A DNA stretch of 64,000 nucleotides. Source: Thioalkalivibrio sp. HK1. Its GTDB lineage: Bacteria > Pseudomonadota > Gammaproteobacteria > HK1. The notes beneath the pieces are model-generated. The model was given only the letters and a program-made list of their open reading frames with translations. It did no database searches and was not told where the DNA came from. Both the position numbers and the translations under genes were made by a program. The DNA lies in contig JFBG01000083.1 in NCBI GenBank assembly GCA_000583135.1, forward strand, positions 1 to 64,000, written 5' to 3'. Below are positions 8,234 to 17,687 of this stretch, in pieces (position 1 is the first letter of the stretch; each line of letters begins with the position of its first letter).

Positions 8234-9547
8234 TCAGCGGCGATCGCCATCTTCCCGCTTGCCCCACCAAGTGCCCGCAAGCGGGGTGCCGGCGACGAAG
8301 GAGTCGGATCCGAGCACCTCTTGGATGCGCAGGCACTCGTTCCATTTGGCCATCCGCTCCGAGCGTTGGAAGGAGCCGACCTTGAGTTGGCCGCATCCCG
8401 AGCCTATCGAGAGATGGCTGATCGAGACATCCTCGGTCTCGCCGGAGCGGGCGGAGACGACGGCGCCCCATCCGGCCTTTCTCGCGCAGCGGTAGGCGTC
8501 GATGGCCTCGCTGACGGTTCCCGCCTGATTGACCTTGATCAGGACCGCATTGCCCGCCCCGGCATTCGCCGCTTCGTCGACGAGGCGGGCATCGCTTACC
8601 AAAAAATCGTCGCCGATGATCTGCACCCGATCGCCGTATCGCCGCGTGAACTCGATCATGCCCTCGGGATCGTCCTCCCCGAGCGGATCCTCGATGGAGG
8701 CGATCGGATAGCGATCGAGCCACCGACCGAGCATATCCACCAATCCCTGGCTATCCATCCGGCGATCGTCGAGGGCTAGGCGGTACTTGCCCTTTCCCCC
8801 GAATTCGGAAGCCGCGATATCGAGCGAGATCACCACCCTTTCGCCGGGCTTCTCGCCCGCCTGTTCGATGGCCTCGACCAATATCTCCAAGGCCTGTTCG
8901 TTGCTGTCGAAATCCGGCCACCAACCGCCCTCGTCGGCGACCCCCGCCGATCGCCCGCGCTTGGCCATGATGTCGCCGGCGGCGAAATAGACCTCGTTGG
9001 TGATCTCCATCACCTCGTCGAAGGAATCGGCGCCGGGGACCATGATCATGAAATCCTGGATATCCACGCGACGCCCGGCATGGGCGCCCCCGCCGAAGAT
9101 CTGGATCTCCGGCAAGGGGATCGAGGGGGTAAAGCCGTAATGGTCGGCGATGTGCAGCCAAAGGGGGCGGCCGGCATCGGCGGCGGCGGCGTGGAGCACG
9201 GCGAGCGAGGCGGCGACCGTCGCATTCCCGCCGATGGTCTTTTTGATCGCCGAGGGGTCAAGGGCGATGATCGCGGCATCCGCACCCGCTTGATCGTGTG
9301 CATCGCGCCCGACCAAGGCCCGGGCGATCGGGCCATTTACGTTCTCCAGCGCCTTGGAAACTCCCCGGCCTTGCAGAGCCTTGGTGCCATCGCGTAAATC
9401 CAAAGCCTCGCGGGTGCCGCGCGAGGCCCCGCTAGGAGCGATGGCGCGGCCTTTGCTGCCGTTTTCGAGCGCCACCTCGACCTCGATGGTGGGATTTCCG
9501 CGCGAATCCCAAACCCGACGACCTCTCACCGAGAGAATTGCGCTCAT
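8234..9547 (-). CDS. Enolase paralogue with altered active site
   Basis: A 437-residue protein aligning over its whole length with phosphopyruvate hydratase: VWDSRGNPTIEVEV, SGASRGTREALDLRDG, VADEGGWWPDF, IEDPLGEDD, IGDDFLVSD, LIKVNQAGT and SGETED. Metal ligands (D243, E286, D313) and K338, K389 and E206 are kept. Two usually invariant residues differ: the enolase HRSGE histidine is Ala366 (VVSARSGET), and the QEFMI glutamate is Asp165 (IQDFMI). It is probably not the housekeeping enolase but one acting on another phosphorylated or hydroxy-acid substrate. It starts 13 bp after a kinase gene with a good AAGGAG, so the two form an operon. Precedent for repurposed enolases: carboxyphosphonoenolpyruvate synthase. 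Confidence 0.82.
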   Translation of the reverse strand: MSAILSVRGRRVWDSRGNPTIEVEVALENGSKGRAIAPSGASRGTREALDLRDGTKALQGRGVSKALENVNGPIARALVGRDAHDQAGADAAIIALDPSAIKKTIGGNATVAASLAVLHAAAADAGRPLWLHIADHYGFTPSIPLPEIQIFGGGAHAGRRVDIQDFMIMVPGADSFDEVMEITNEVYFAAGDIMAKRGRSAGVADEGGWWPDFDSNEQALEILVEAIEQAGEKPGERVVISLDIAASEFGGKGKYRLALDDRRMDSQGLVDMLGRWLDRYPIASIEDPLGEDDPEGMIEFTRRYGDRVQIIGDDFLVSDARLVDEAANAGAGNAVLIKVNQAGTVSEAIDAYRCARKAGWGAVVSARSGETEDVSISHLSIGSGCGQLKVGSFQRSERMAKWNECLRIQEVLGSDSFVAGTPLAGTWWGKREDGDRR

Positions 9548-9560
9548 AATGCAGGCTCCT

Positions 9561-10556
9561 TCAGCAAGACGCTGCGATCTCGGCAAGGGTTTGCGCCACC
9601 GACGGCATCGGGGCCTTGATCAGCGAACAAGCGATATCGCGCACTCTTTTGCGCTCGAGTCCATCCAAGTACTCGACCGGGGATTTGCCGTCGATGCGCG
9701 CCAGCATCAGGGCCGGCAAGAGGCGGCAGATACGAGCCTCGACTTCGTCTTTCGATTCCCAAACGATCCACCGGGCATAGGCCTGCCAAAGCCCTTGGGC
9801 ATTTTGCAGGTAGCGGGTGCGGGCGTCGGGCAGATGGATGGCTTTGAGCACGATATGGTTGAGGCAAAAGGCGGGATCGAAACTCGCATCCCCCATCGTG
9901 GCGCATTCGGCATCGAGCAGGATCGGGGCTTGTCCGCGCAAAAGGATGTTCTTGGGGCTGGCATCGCCGTGCACGAGGACTCGATCCGCAATATGAAGAT
10001 CGTCGACCAAGCGGTCGAAATGAATCCGAAGATCGCCGTGGCTTCGGGCGGTGTGGATCAGGTAGGGTTCCAAACGCAGGGCGTGGAAATCGGATCGATT
10101 ATCGAAAGGGGTACGATCGAAATCGGGCTCGACGCTGGCGGCGTGGATACGCCCCAATAGCGCCCCGACCCTTGCCGCCTCCCCTCGATCGGGGGCTTCG
10201 CTCAACAACGCCGCTTTCCAAAGGTAGATGTCGTCGCCTTGCAAGAACTCCATCGCAAATCCATGGGATGACTCGCTGCGTCCGTATACCTCGATCGCAT
10301 TTTCCGGGGCGATCTGCGCCGCCCTATGCAGCCAAGCGTATTCGGCGGCGTTTCTGTGGATCGGGGCGAACCAATCCGCCGCCGTTTTCAGTTTCGCAAG
10401 GGCGAACTTGACGCAGACCTTGCGATCGGCGATGCGCACGAGGGCGATATCGCTGGCCACCCCGCCGCTCAGCGGCTCCACCGACAGGCGTTCATGCGGC
10501 GATGCCAGCCCCAATTCTCCGAGCAAGCGGCGGCATCGACCCTCCAGATCCGACAT
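9561..10556 (-). CDS. APH/choline-kinase family small-molecule phosphotransferase
   Basis: A 331-residue protein kinase-like fold phosphotransferase. The ATP-binding Lys lies in VCVKFA (K50), the catalytic loop is LVHGDASPKNILL (HGD at 196-198, N203), and the metal-binding Asp is in LLDAE (D215). This family phosphorylates hydroxyl groups of small molecules (aminoglycosides, homoserine, choline, sugars), not proteins. The start has AAGGA upstream. It is the first gene of a two-gene unit with the enolase paralogue. A plausible scheme is that this kinase makes the phosphorylated hydroxy-acid that the enolase-like protein processes, as glycerate 2-kinase feeds enolase; that is inference. A resistance function is unlikely from context. 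Confidence 0.83.
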   Translation of the reverse strand: MSDLEGRCRRLLGELGLASPHERLSVEPLSGGVASDIALVRIADRKVCVKFALAKLKTAADWFAPIHRNAAEYAWLHRAAQIAPENAIEVYGRSESSHGFAMEFLQGDDIYLWKAALLSEAPDRGEAARVGALLGRIHAASVEPDFDRTPFDNRSDFHALRLEPYLIHTARSHGDLRIHFDRLVDDLHIADRVLVHGDASPKNILLRGQAPILLDAECATMGDASFDPAFCLNHIVLKAIHLPDARTRYLQNAQGLWQAYARWIVWESKDEVEARICRLLPALMLARIDGKSPVEYLDGLERKRVRDIACSLIKAPMPSVAQTLAEIAASC

Positions 10557-11030
10557 CCTCGCTATTCCTTATCGGCGATATTCCTTTTGGATTCAAAGGG
10601 ATCGAACCCTTTCGGATGAGCATTCGAGTCTTGAAAGCAGGTACCGGAAAACCGTGATCAGTACCGAAGCATCGTGCGACCATCCGCATCTCTTAGGTGG
10701 TTTTCGCACCATCGGCTACCCGCCCCGATCGATCGGCATCGGCTGCGCGGCTCGATTCGCATTGTGAAAACGAAGGAGGGCGCCGCCGCAATCATATCCC
10801 CATGGTGGGTCGATCATTGCCTGGCACCGTCTCTCATCTTCGAAGCGGCGGAGATTCATGATCCATCTCCAAAGGTCTTGGAGGGAAAGGATCTTGGAAG
10901 GAACCGGAAGGATTCTGAAAGCGGCGGATCGGGATGAACAGACCTTCGAGGGTAAAAGAGGATCCTCCGTGTCATACTCGCCTTCGGACATCTTGATGAC
11001 TTCGAAGCACAAGGATCGAGCCTCGATGCC
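10557..11030. other. 474-bp intergenic region between divergent genes
   Basis: Lies between the kinase (leaving leftwards) and the acyl-CoA dehydrogenase (leaving rightwards), so it must hold both promoters. No convincing gene is seen. A T-arm-like GGTTCGATCC on the minus strand near 10600 does not extend to a tRNA. Confidence 0.5.
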
Positions 11031-12140
11031 ATGAAAAGCGACCCTTTGATCATCGAAAGCACCGAACGCATCCTCGCCGATCTCTGCGATCCGATGACGG
11101 TCAATGCCGCCGAGGACGGGCAATGGCCGAAAGCCCTGTGGGATGCCTTGGAGGAATCCGGGCTCCTCGGAGCTTGGATCCCCGAGGACTTGGGCGGGGT
11201 CGGCGCCGATCTCGCCGACGGTTTTGCCATCGCCCGCCGGGCCGCCGCCCATGCCGCACCCATCCCCATCGGCGAAACCCTGCTTGCCGGATGGTTGGTC
11301 GGCAACGCCGGACTTTCACCGCCGCCGGGGCCTTCGAGCCTGCTACCGATCGATCCTGCGGATCGGATCGTGTTCAAGGACGGAGCCCTTGAAGGCTGCG
11401 CGAAAAGGGTGCCCTTCGCTCGCTCCTGCGAGCATCTGGCGGTGCTCTTCGAGTGCGCGAACGCTCATCCATCCGCCGATGATGCGGCCAACGGGCTTGG
11501 AACGGGGGTTGCGATCATCGAGCGCAAGGCCTGCACCATCGATCATGGAAATTCCTTGGCCGGGGAGCCGCAAGATACGCTGACCTTGGACCGGGTGCGC
11601 CCCATCGCCCATACCCTGCCGGATCCCGATTCCCAAGGCGAGAATCGAGCCGAACGTATGCTGTGGATGGGGGCGCTGCTGCGCTCGGCGCAAATGGCGG
11701 GGGCACTGGAATCGTGCTTGCAGCAATCCTTGGAATACGCCGCCGAACGACGGCAGTTCGGGCGTCCGATCGCCAAATTCCAAGCGGTGCAACACAATCT
11801 TGCGATGCTCGCCGGCGAGGTCGCAGCGGCGAGCGTTTCCACCGACGCCGCCATCGACGCCCTTGCCCGTCACGGCTTCGGGGACGAGCGAGCCTTTCTT
11901 GCGATCGCCGCCGCGAAGATCCGTACCGGGCAGGCCGCCGGGGCGGGAGCGGCCATCGCCCACCAAGTCCACGGGGCCATGGGCTTCACCCGCGAATACT
12001 CCTTGCAGCAACGCACGAGACGGTTATGGGCGTGGCGCGACGAATTTCACCCCGAAAGCGCATGGGCCATCGAACTGGGCCGCCATATCGCCCGAACGGG
12101 CGGGGGCGAGCGGGTTTGGGAGGCGATCACCGCCGTTTGA
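11031..12140 (+). CDS. Acyl-CoA dehydrogenase family protein
   Basis: A 369-residue flavoprotein of the acyl-CoA dehydrogenase family, slightly short of the usual 380-400. Features: an N-terminal helical part with GAWIPEDLGGVGADL, a middle beta domain that is poorly conserved, and a C-terminal helical domain with AAERRQFGRPIAKFQAVQH, AAAKIRTGQAAGAGA, and HQVHGAMGFTREYSLQQRTR, the usual FAD/CoA-binding signatures. It would oxidise an acyl-CoA at the alpha-beta carbons and pass electrons to ETF. The shrunken middle domain and lack of a recognisable substrate-loop leave the acyl chain unknown. No nearby CoA transferase or thiolase narrows it. The start has only a distant AAGGA. Confidence 0.83.
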   Translation: MKSDPLIIESTERILADLCDPMTVNAAEDGQWPKALWDALEESGLLGAWIPEDLGGVGADLADGFAIARRAAAHAAPIPIGETLLAGWLVGNAGLSPPPGPSSLLPIDPADRIVFKDGALEGCAKRVPFARSCEHLAVLFECANAHPSADDAANGLGTGVAIIERKACTIDHGNSLAGEPQDTLTLDRVRPIAHTLPDPDSQGENRAERMLWMGALLRSAQMAGALESCLQQSLEYAAERRQFGRPIAKFQAVQHNLAMLAGEVAAASVSTDAAIDALARHGFGDERAFLAIAAAKIRTGQAAGAGAAIAHQVHGAMGFTREYSLQQRTRRLWAWRDEFHPESAWAIELGRHIARTGGGERVWEAITAV

Positions 12141-12470
12141 AAACGAGCGAGTCGAATTTCCTTTCGATCCTGCTTGGGCGGTACCTTCGGATGATGCGAG
12201 CGATGGATCCGAAAAGAATATTTCCATTGACATCGCTTCGCTCTGAGCCGAGCGGTACCCTATCTCGCCGCCGATACGGGGTGGGCCTCGTACCGGCGAC
12301 TTCGTTCATGACCGTCATGCCCGGGATCGGCTCGCCGCCAAGCAAGAGCATCGATGGGGATCGCGGTCAAGGATGAAAAAACCTCGATACTCGAAAAGGG
12401 CTCCAAAAAGACCGTCTCTTAGGGCAAGACGCACCTTCGAGGAATCTTCTCACCGCCATGGGATCGAACC
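12141..12470. other. 330-bp intergenic region
   Basis: Between two plus-strand genes. No gene, RNA or strong hairpin is seen. It probably carries the promoter of the FAD oxidoreductase; no convincing -35/-10 pair was identified. Confidence 0.4.
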
Positions 12471-13610
12471 ATGAAAGAATGCGATTTTCTCGTGATCGGA
12501 GCCGGAATCGCCGGAGCGTCGGCGGCCTTTCGACTGGCGGCATCCGGCAAGGTGATCGTGATCGAGCGCGAATCGAGTGCGGGCTACCACACCACCGGCC
12601 GCTCCGCCGCCCAATTCCTCGAATCCTACGGCAATTTCAGCACCCGCTGCCTGGCTCGGGGCAGCCGGGATTTCCTGCTTTCGCCGCCGACGGGTTTCGC
12701 CGACGCCCCCCTTCTCTCACCCCGCCCCGTACTTCACCTCGCCCGCCCCGATCAGATGGACCGCCTGCGGGCATTCTTCGATGAAAGCGCAGCATCGATC
12801 CCCGGGGTATCCCTCGTCGACGAACCATCGATCCTCGACATGATCCCCGCCATTCGTCCCCGCTACGCCGAGGCGGGGATTTTGGAGCCGCAGGCGATGG
12901 ATATCGATGTGCACGCCTTGCACTTGGGCTTTCTCGCCGGTGCCAAGGGCCAAGGAGCCGAGATCGCGCTCGATGCGGAGCTCGAGTCCTTGGAAAGCAA
13001 GGCGGGGCGATGGCATGCCCGTACTCGCCGAGGGGATTTCGTTGCGAAAACGGTGATCAACGCCGCCGGGGCTTGGTGCGACGAGGTCGCCGGCATGGCC
13101 GGGGCGAAAACGATAGGCCTCGTCCCAAAGCGGCGCACGGCATTCACCGTAGCCGCCGAAAGCCTCGATCCGGATGTCTCCTTCACCCCCGATAAGTGGC
13201 CGATGGGCATCGACATCGACGAGGCCTTCTATTTCAAACCCGATGCGGGGCGCTTGCTTTGCTCTCCTGCGGACGAGACCCCCTCTCCTGCTTGCGATGC
13301 GCAGCCCGAGGATATCGATATCGCCATCGCCGTCGAGCGCATCCAAGCCGCCACCCTTTTGCGGATCGATCGCATCGAAGCCCGCTGGGCCGGACTGCGC
13401 AGTTTCGTCTTCGACGGCTCTTTGGTGATCGGCCCCGATCCCGAGCGGGAGGGTTTCCTCTGGATGGCCGCCTTGGGGGGGTACGGCATCCAGACCTCGC
13501 CGGCCGCTTCTCGCCTCGTGGCCGCTTTGGCGACCGGCGAGACTTTTCCTTCGGATCTCGAGGGCATCGGTCTATCGGCCGCAGATCTCGATCCCGCCAG
13601 GATCGAGTGA
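12471..13610 (+). CDS. FAD-dependent oxidoreductase, DAO/glycine oxidase family
   Basis: A 379-residue protein with the Rossmann FAD-binding motif at the very start (DFLVIGAGIAGASAAFRLA) followed by the acidic ribose-binding residue in VIVIERE and the family stretch GYHTTGRSAAQF. NAAGAWCDEVA at about 200 and LGGYGIQTSPAASRLVA near the C-terminus complete the D-amino-acid oxidase fold. Such enzymes oxidise glycine, D-amino acids, sarcosine or 2-hydroxy acids. No signal peptide is present, so it is cytoplasmic. It sits 257 bp before malate synthase G; a role in producing glyoxylate would suit that neighbour, but the substrate is not readable from sequence. Confidence 0.83.
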   Translation: MKECDFLVIGAGIAGASAAFRLAASGKVIVIERESSAGYHTTGRSAAQFLESYGNFSTRCLARGSRDFLLSPPTGFADAPLLSPRPVLHLARPDQMDRLRAFFDESAASIPGVSLVDEPSILDMIPAIRPRYAEAGILEPQAMDIDVHALHLGFLAGAKGQGAEIALDAELESLESKAGRWHARTRRGDFVAKTVINAAGAWCDEVAGMAGAKTIGLVPKRRTAFTVAAESLDPDVSFTPDKWPMGIDIDEAFYFKPDAGRLLCSPADETPSPACDAQPEDIDIAIAVERIQAATLLRIDRIEARWAGLRSFVFDGSLVIGPDPEREGFLWMAALGGYGIQTSPAASRLVAALATGETFPSDLEGIGLSAADLDPARIE

Positions 13611-13867
13611 ACGATGCGGCCATTCAAGGCCCGCTATCGAAGACAATCTCCGCCGTCTTTTGGCATCGGCGATTATGATCTCACCAAAGCCGACAATATT
13701 CCTCGGGCGATCCCATCGGGCCATCGAAGCCATGATCATCGCCTTCTTATCGACAAGGTCTTTTCGGATCGCTTTTCGGGTTTCGAGATCCCGCTCGGTC
13801 CCTTGATTGATCGATCGATGGATCGATGGATCCGGCGACCTTCAACGCACGCAATGAAGAGGTGGTC

Positions 13868-16132
13868 ATGCAAGAACGAGTGGAAATCGGCGGCCTTCGT
13901 ATCGCCGCCTGTCTGCACGATTTGATACGGGATGAATTCGCATCGACACCGGCATCGACTATCGATGCCGAGGGTTTTTGGCAATCCTTGGCCCGAATCG
14001 TCGAGGAACTCGGCCCGACCAATCGGGCGCTGCTCGAAAAACGCGACCGGCTGCAATCGCAAATCGACGATTGGCATTTGGCCCTTCGCCGCAAGCAAGG
14101 CCGATTCGATCCCGCCGAGTACCGCACCTTCTTGGAATCCATCGGCTATATCGTCCCCTTCGATCCACCGGCGCAACCTGCGCCCTTAGGTGGCATTGAT
14201 GCGAAGGGCGACGCCGGCGGAGCGTCTTGGAGCGAAATCGCGCGCTTTCCCGGTCCGCAGCTGGTCGTCCCCGTCGACAATGCCCGCTATGCGCTCAACG
14301 CCGCCAACGCTCGTTGGGGCAGCCTCTACGATGCGCTTTACGGGAGCGATGTCATTCCCCGCTCGGGGCAGAGCGGCAGCGGTGGATTCGATCCGGCAAG
14401 AGGCAAAGAGGTGATCGCTTGGACTTGCCGTTTCTTGGATCGCGCCTTGCCGCTCGAGTCGGGATCGCACGCACAAGTATGCGCCTACACCGTCTCGTCA
14501 TCTGCGGATCAAGGCCCGGCATCGCTGGAAATAAGGCTCGATGACGGAAGCCGAACCACCTTGGGCGAGGGCGGTCAATGGGTCGGCTACCGCGAAGGGG
14601 ATGGACCCGATGCCCCCGAAGCCCTGCTCTTTCGCAATCATGGATTGCATATCGAGCTGCATATCGAGGCAGAGCATCCGGCGGGGAGGCTGAGCTCGGC
14701 GGGGATCAAGGATATCGTGCTCGAATCGGCGATCACCGCCATCCAGGATTGCGAAGATGCGGTGTGCGCGGTGGATGCGCATGACAAGACCGGCATCTAC
14801 CGCAACTGGCTGAACTTGATGAAAGGAACGCTCGATGCGACCTTCGAAAAGGAGGGACGGACCGTCGAGCGGCGGCTGAATCCGGATCGAACTTGGCTCG
14901 GTCCGGCCAAGGAGGCGATCACCTTACCCGGACGAAGCCTGATGCTGGTGCGCAATGTCGGCCTGCACATGTATACCGACGCCGTGCTCGATAGTAAGGG
15001 GCAGGCGATTCCCGAGGGCTTTCTCGATGCGATGGTGACCGCCTTCGCCGCCCGCAACGATCTCTATCGTAGCGATCCGGCATTCGCCAATAGCCGCGAG
15101 GGGAATATCTATATCGTCAAACCGAAGCTCCACGGACCGGAGGAAGTCGCCTTCACCGTCGACCTTTTCGAAAGGGTCGAAAAGGCCTTGGACTTACCTC
15201 AAGGCTGCATCAAGATCGGCATCATGGACGAGGAGAGACGCACGACCGTCAACTTGGGGGCGTGCATCGCCGCCGCCCGCCGAGATGGAACGAGTCGCGT
15301 TTGCTTCATCAACACCGGATTCCTCGATCGCACCGGGGACGAGATCCATACCTCGATGGAAGCCGGGGCGGTCATCCCCAAAACTCGCATGAAGGCGGCC
15401 CGATGGATCGGCGCCTACGAGGATTGGAATGTCGATATCGGTCTTCGAGAGGGGCTTTTCGGCAAAGCCCAGATCGGCAAGGGGATGTGGGCCGCTCCGG
15501 ATGCCATGGCGGCGATGATGGAAGAGAAAATCGCCCATCCGCAAGCCGGGGCGAATACCGCTTGGGTGCCCTCGCCCACCGCCGCCACCTTGCACGCCAC
15601 GCACTATCACCTCGTGAGCGTGATCGCCCGGCAAAAGGAGATCGCCGCCGCATGGCCCCGAGCGACGCTGGACGATATCCTCGCCATCCCCTTGCTCGAC
15701 GAGGGCGAAACCCTATCGGATGCGGAAATCCGACAAGAACTCGACAATAACGTTCAAGGGATCCTCGGCTATGTCTCCCGCTGGGTCGGACAGGGGATCG
15801 GCTGCTCCAAGGTGCCCGATATCAACAATATCGGCCTGATGGAGGATCGCGCCACGCTGCGTATCTCGAGCCAGCATATCGCTAACTGGCTGCATCACGG
15901 TATCGTCGACGAGGCGCAGGTGAGATCCGCTTTCGAGCGGATGGCGGTGATCGTGGATCGGCAAAATGAAGGGGATCCGGCATATCGTCCGATGGCGGAA
16001 GACCCCGCATCCAGCATCGAATTCCAAGCCGCCCTCGAACTCGTCTTCGACGGCCGCAAACAACCCAACGGCTATACCGAATGGGTATTGCATCGCCGTC
16101 GCTTGGAGGTCAAGGCGAGCCGCAATCACTGA
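13868..16132 (+). CDS. glcB: Malate synthase G
   Basis: A 754-residue enzyme condensing glyoxylate with acetyl-CoA to malate; cytoplasmic, Mg-dependent, monomeric in the G class (about 720-730 residues). Strong family blocks are VRNVGLHMYTDAVLDS, NIYIVKPKLHGPEEVAF, GIMDEERRTTVNL, FINTGFLDRTGDEIH, GKAQIGKGMWA, ANTAWVPSPTAATLHA, QGIGCSKVPDINNIGLMED and RATLRISSQHIANWL. The catalytic Asp of LMEDRA and the Arg of EERRT are present. The start at 13868 (MQERVEIGG) is preferred to an in-frame ATG 42 bp upstream because it matches the family N-terminus and has an AGAGG nearby. It is followed by a rho-independent terminator, so the transcript ends here. Confidence 0.95.
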   Translation: MQERVEIGGLRIAACLHDLIRDEFASTPASTIDAEGFWQSLARIVEELGPTNRALLEKRDRLQSQIDDWHLALRRKQGRFDPAEYRTFLESIGYIVPFDPPAQPAPLGGIDAKGDAGGASWSEIARFPGPQLVVPVDNARYALNAANARWGSLYDALYGSDVIPRSGQSGSGGFDPARGKEVIAWTCRFLDRALPLESGSHAQVCAYTVSSSADQGPASLEIRLDDGSRTTLGEGGQWVGYREGDGPDAPEALLFRNHGLHIELHIEAEHPAGRLSSAGIKDIVLESAITAIQDCEDAVCAVDAHDKTGIYRNWLNLMKGTLDATFEKEGRTVERRLNPDRTWLGPAKEAITLPGRSLMLVRNVGLHMYTDAVLDSKGQAIPEGFLDAMVTAFAARNDLYRSDPAFANSREGNIYIVKPKLHGPEEVAFTVDLFERVEKALDLPQGCIKIGIMDEERRTTVNLGACIAAARRDGTSRVCFINTGFLDRTGDEIHTSMEAGAVIPKTRMKAARWIGAYEDWNVDIGLREGLFGKAQIGKGMWAAPDAMAAMMEEKIAHPQAGANTAWVPSPTAATLHATHYHLVSVIARQKEIAAAWPRATLDDILAIPLLDEGETLSDAEIRQELDNNVQGILGYVSRWVGQGIGCSKVPDINNIGLMEDRATLRISSQHIANWLHHGIVDEAQVRSAFERMAVIVDRQNEGDPAYRPMAEDPASSIEFQAALELVFDGRKQPNGYTEWVLHRRRLEVKASRNH

Positions 16133-16189
16133 TAAAGGCGGGCCGCCGATTCGATAGGATTGATGAGCCGAAAAAAGAGCCGTAAGAAC

Positions 16190-16218
16190 AAGGAGGTGCC
16201 ATCGCGCCTCCTTTTTTT
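16190..16218 (+). terminator. Rho-independent terminator after malate synthase G
   Basis: The arm AAGGAGG at 16190 pairs with CCTCCTT at 16207-16213, extended by a T-G and a G-C pair, and is followed by a run of seven T. It lies 57 bp after the glcB stop and points the same way. Confidence 0.85.
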
Positions 16219-16360
16219 ATGACTTGCTTTTATGACTCGTTTTCATGGCTCGCTTTTCGATGGCGAGCGACGGATCGAATGATCTCGCAAAAAAAGCGAG
16301 TCTCCTTCGAAGTAGCGCTGCCGATGATCGCCCTTTCGAGATATCGAAGCGCCGCAGGGT

Positions 16361-17299
16361 CTAGGAAAGGTCGATCAAGATCGCGTTCTGGGCATGAAGG
16401 CGATTTTCCGACTGCTCGTAAATGATCGAACGCTCGCCGTTCGCCACCTCTTCGGTGATCTCATAGCCAAGATGCATCGGCATATCGTGCATCACCTTCG
16501 CTTGGCTTCCGGCCAGAAGATCCGAGTTGATCTGGTAGGGGAGCATCAGGGAAATGCGCCTTTCCTTTTCATCGGCATAAGCGGGATCGTTGAAAAACTC
16601 CATATCCAACCATGTGTCGGTATAGACATAATGTGCCCCGTTCAAGGACTCCTTCGCATCGAGGCTCTCTTTCAGCAGCCCTTTATCGAGCAGGCGTCGG
16701 CGGCTTTGCTGATCGATCACCGAATCGTCCCTTAGGGGACATACCAAGGTGAGATGGATATCGAAGGCCTCGCAAATCGAGACCAGGGAATTGACCACAT
16801 TGTTATAGACCCCGATATAGACGAGGCGAGCGCCGCTCGGATCCCCGCCTCGATCCTCGGCGATGGTCAGTACATCGGCCAAGGCCTGACAGGGGTGATA
16901 GAGATTGCAACAACCGTTGATCACCGGCACCGTCGCCACCTCGGTCATCGATCGCACATCGGCATGATCTCGCACCCTCGCCATGATGAAGGCGCAGTTG
17001 CGCGAAAGATAGCGGGCTTCGGATCGAATATCGCCCAAGGTGAAATTCGATGCTCGCCAATCGAGATGGATGGCATGGCCGCCAAGAGCGGTCATGCCCG
17101 CTTCGAAGGAAACCCGAGTCCGGGTGGATGTCTTTTGAAACAGCATCACCAAGGTGCGGGCGTGCAAACGATCTTCGAACTCGCGTCGATCTTGCTTGAT
17201 CCGAAGGGCCAGATCGAGCAAGGCGCGAATGTCTTGTCGACTCCAAAACTTCCAATCCAGCAGATGCTTGATCCGCTCGGGTTTCGTTCTCTCGCTCAT
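16361..17299 (-). CDS. Aspartate/ornithine carbamoyltransferase family protein, substrate uncertain
   Basis: A 312-residue protein resembling ornithine carbamoyltransferase. The carbamoyl-phosphate motif STRTR is present in FQKTSTRTRVSFEAGM (S58-R62), as is HPCQALAD (135-142). In true OTCase the ornithine site includes a HCLP loop and a DxWxSMG loop; here they read MHDMPMH and YTDTWLDMEFF. The loss of the HCLP cysteine argues for a different amine acceptor. The start ATG at 17299 has AAAGGA upstream; the frame is open for 80 more codons but without family similarity. No arginine-pathway gene is adjacent. Candidates are carbamoylation of putrescine, another diamine or an amino acid, or its reverse in a catabolic route. 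Confidence 0.8.
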   Translation of the reverse strand: MSERTKPERIKHLLDWKFWSRQDIRALLDLALRIKQDRREFEDRLHARTLVMLFQKTSTRTRVSFEAGMTALGGHAIHLDWRASNFTLGDIRSEARYLSRNCAFIMARVRDHADVRSMTEVATVPVINGCCNLYHPCQALADVLTIAEDRGGDPSGARLVYIGVYNNVVNSLVSICEAFDIHLTLVCPLRDDSVIDQQSRRRLLDKGLLKESLDAKESLNGAHYVYTDTWLDMEFFNDPAYADEKERRISLMLPYQINSDLLAGSQAKVMHDMPMHLGYEITEEVANGERSIIYEQSENRLHAQNAILIDLS

Positions 17300-17687
17300 C
17301 TTTGCGATTCCTTTATCCACTGCACCGACGATGCGCCGCCGCTCGTTCGATCGCTCGTTCTTGCTTTTTCCGAAGGCCGAGGCAGGCATTCGAAATTGAC
17401 CCCGAACGAGCCGATGCCCTTTTCTCCTTCGGGCGATAAAAGGTAAAAAGTATACATAAAGAGTCTTGGCGATCGAAATCATCCGAGCGCCGATGCAAGG
17501 CGTCGAAACGATGGGGATCGATGGGATGGGCGAGATCATCCATCGATGTTCGATGCGAAGGCTTCGGCGATATTCATCGATCGATCGCTTTGAAAGGCGA
17601 TCCTCGCCGATCTTCTTTATCCGGCTTGTCGATCCTCGAAGGAGAGATCGAGGATGAGCCGATCCTCGAGGGCGCCGATCGAGCCCA
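17300..17687. other. 388-bp intergenic region
   Basis: Separates two minus-strand genes. It is rich in the GATCGATCG-type words common in this genome's spacers. No gene, RNA or clear terminator was identified. Confidence 0.4.

Noticed and set aside
10590..10620. T-arm-like sequence GGTTCGATCC on the minus strand
   Set aside because: No matching acceptor, D-arm or anticodon stem within 90 bp; TTCGATC is frequent in this genome.
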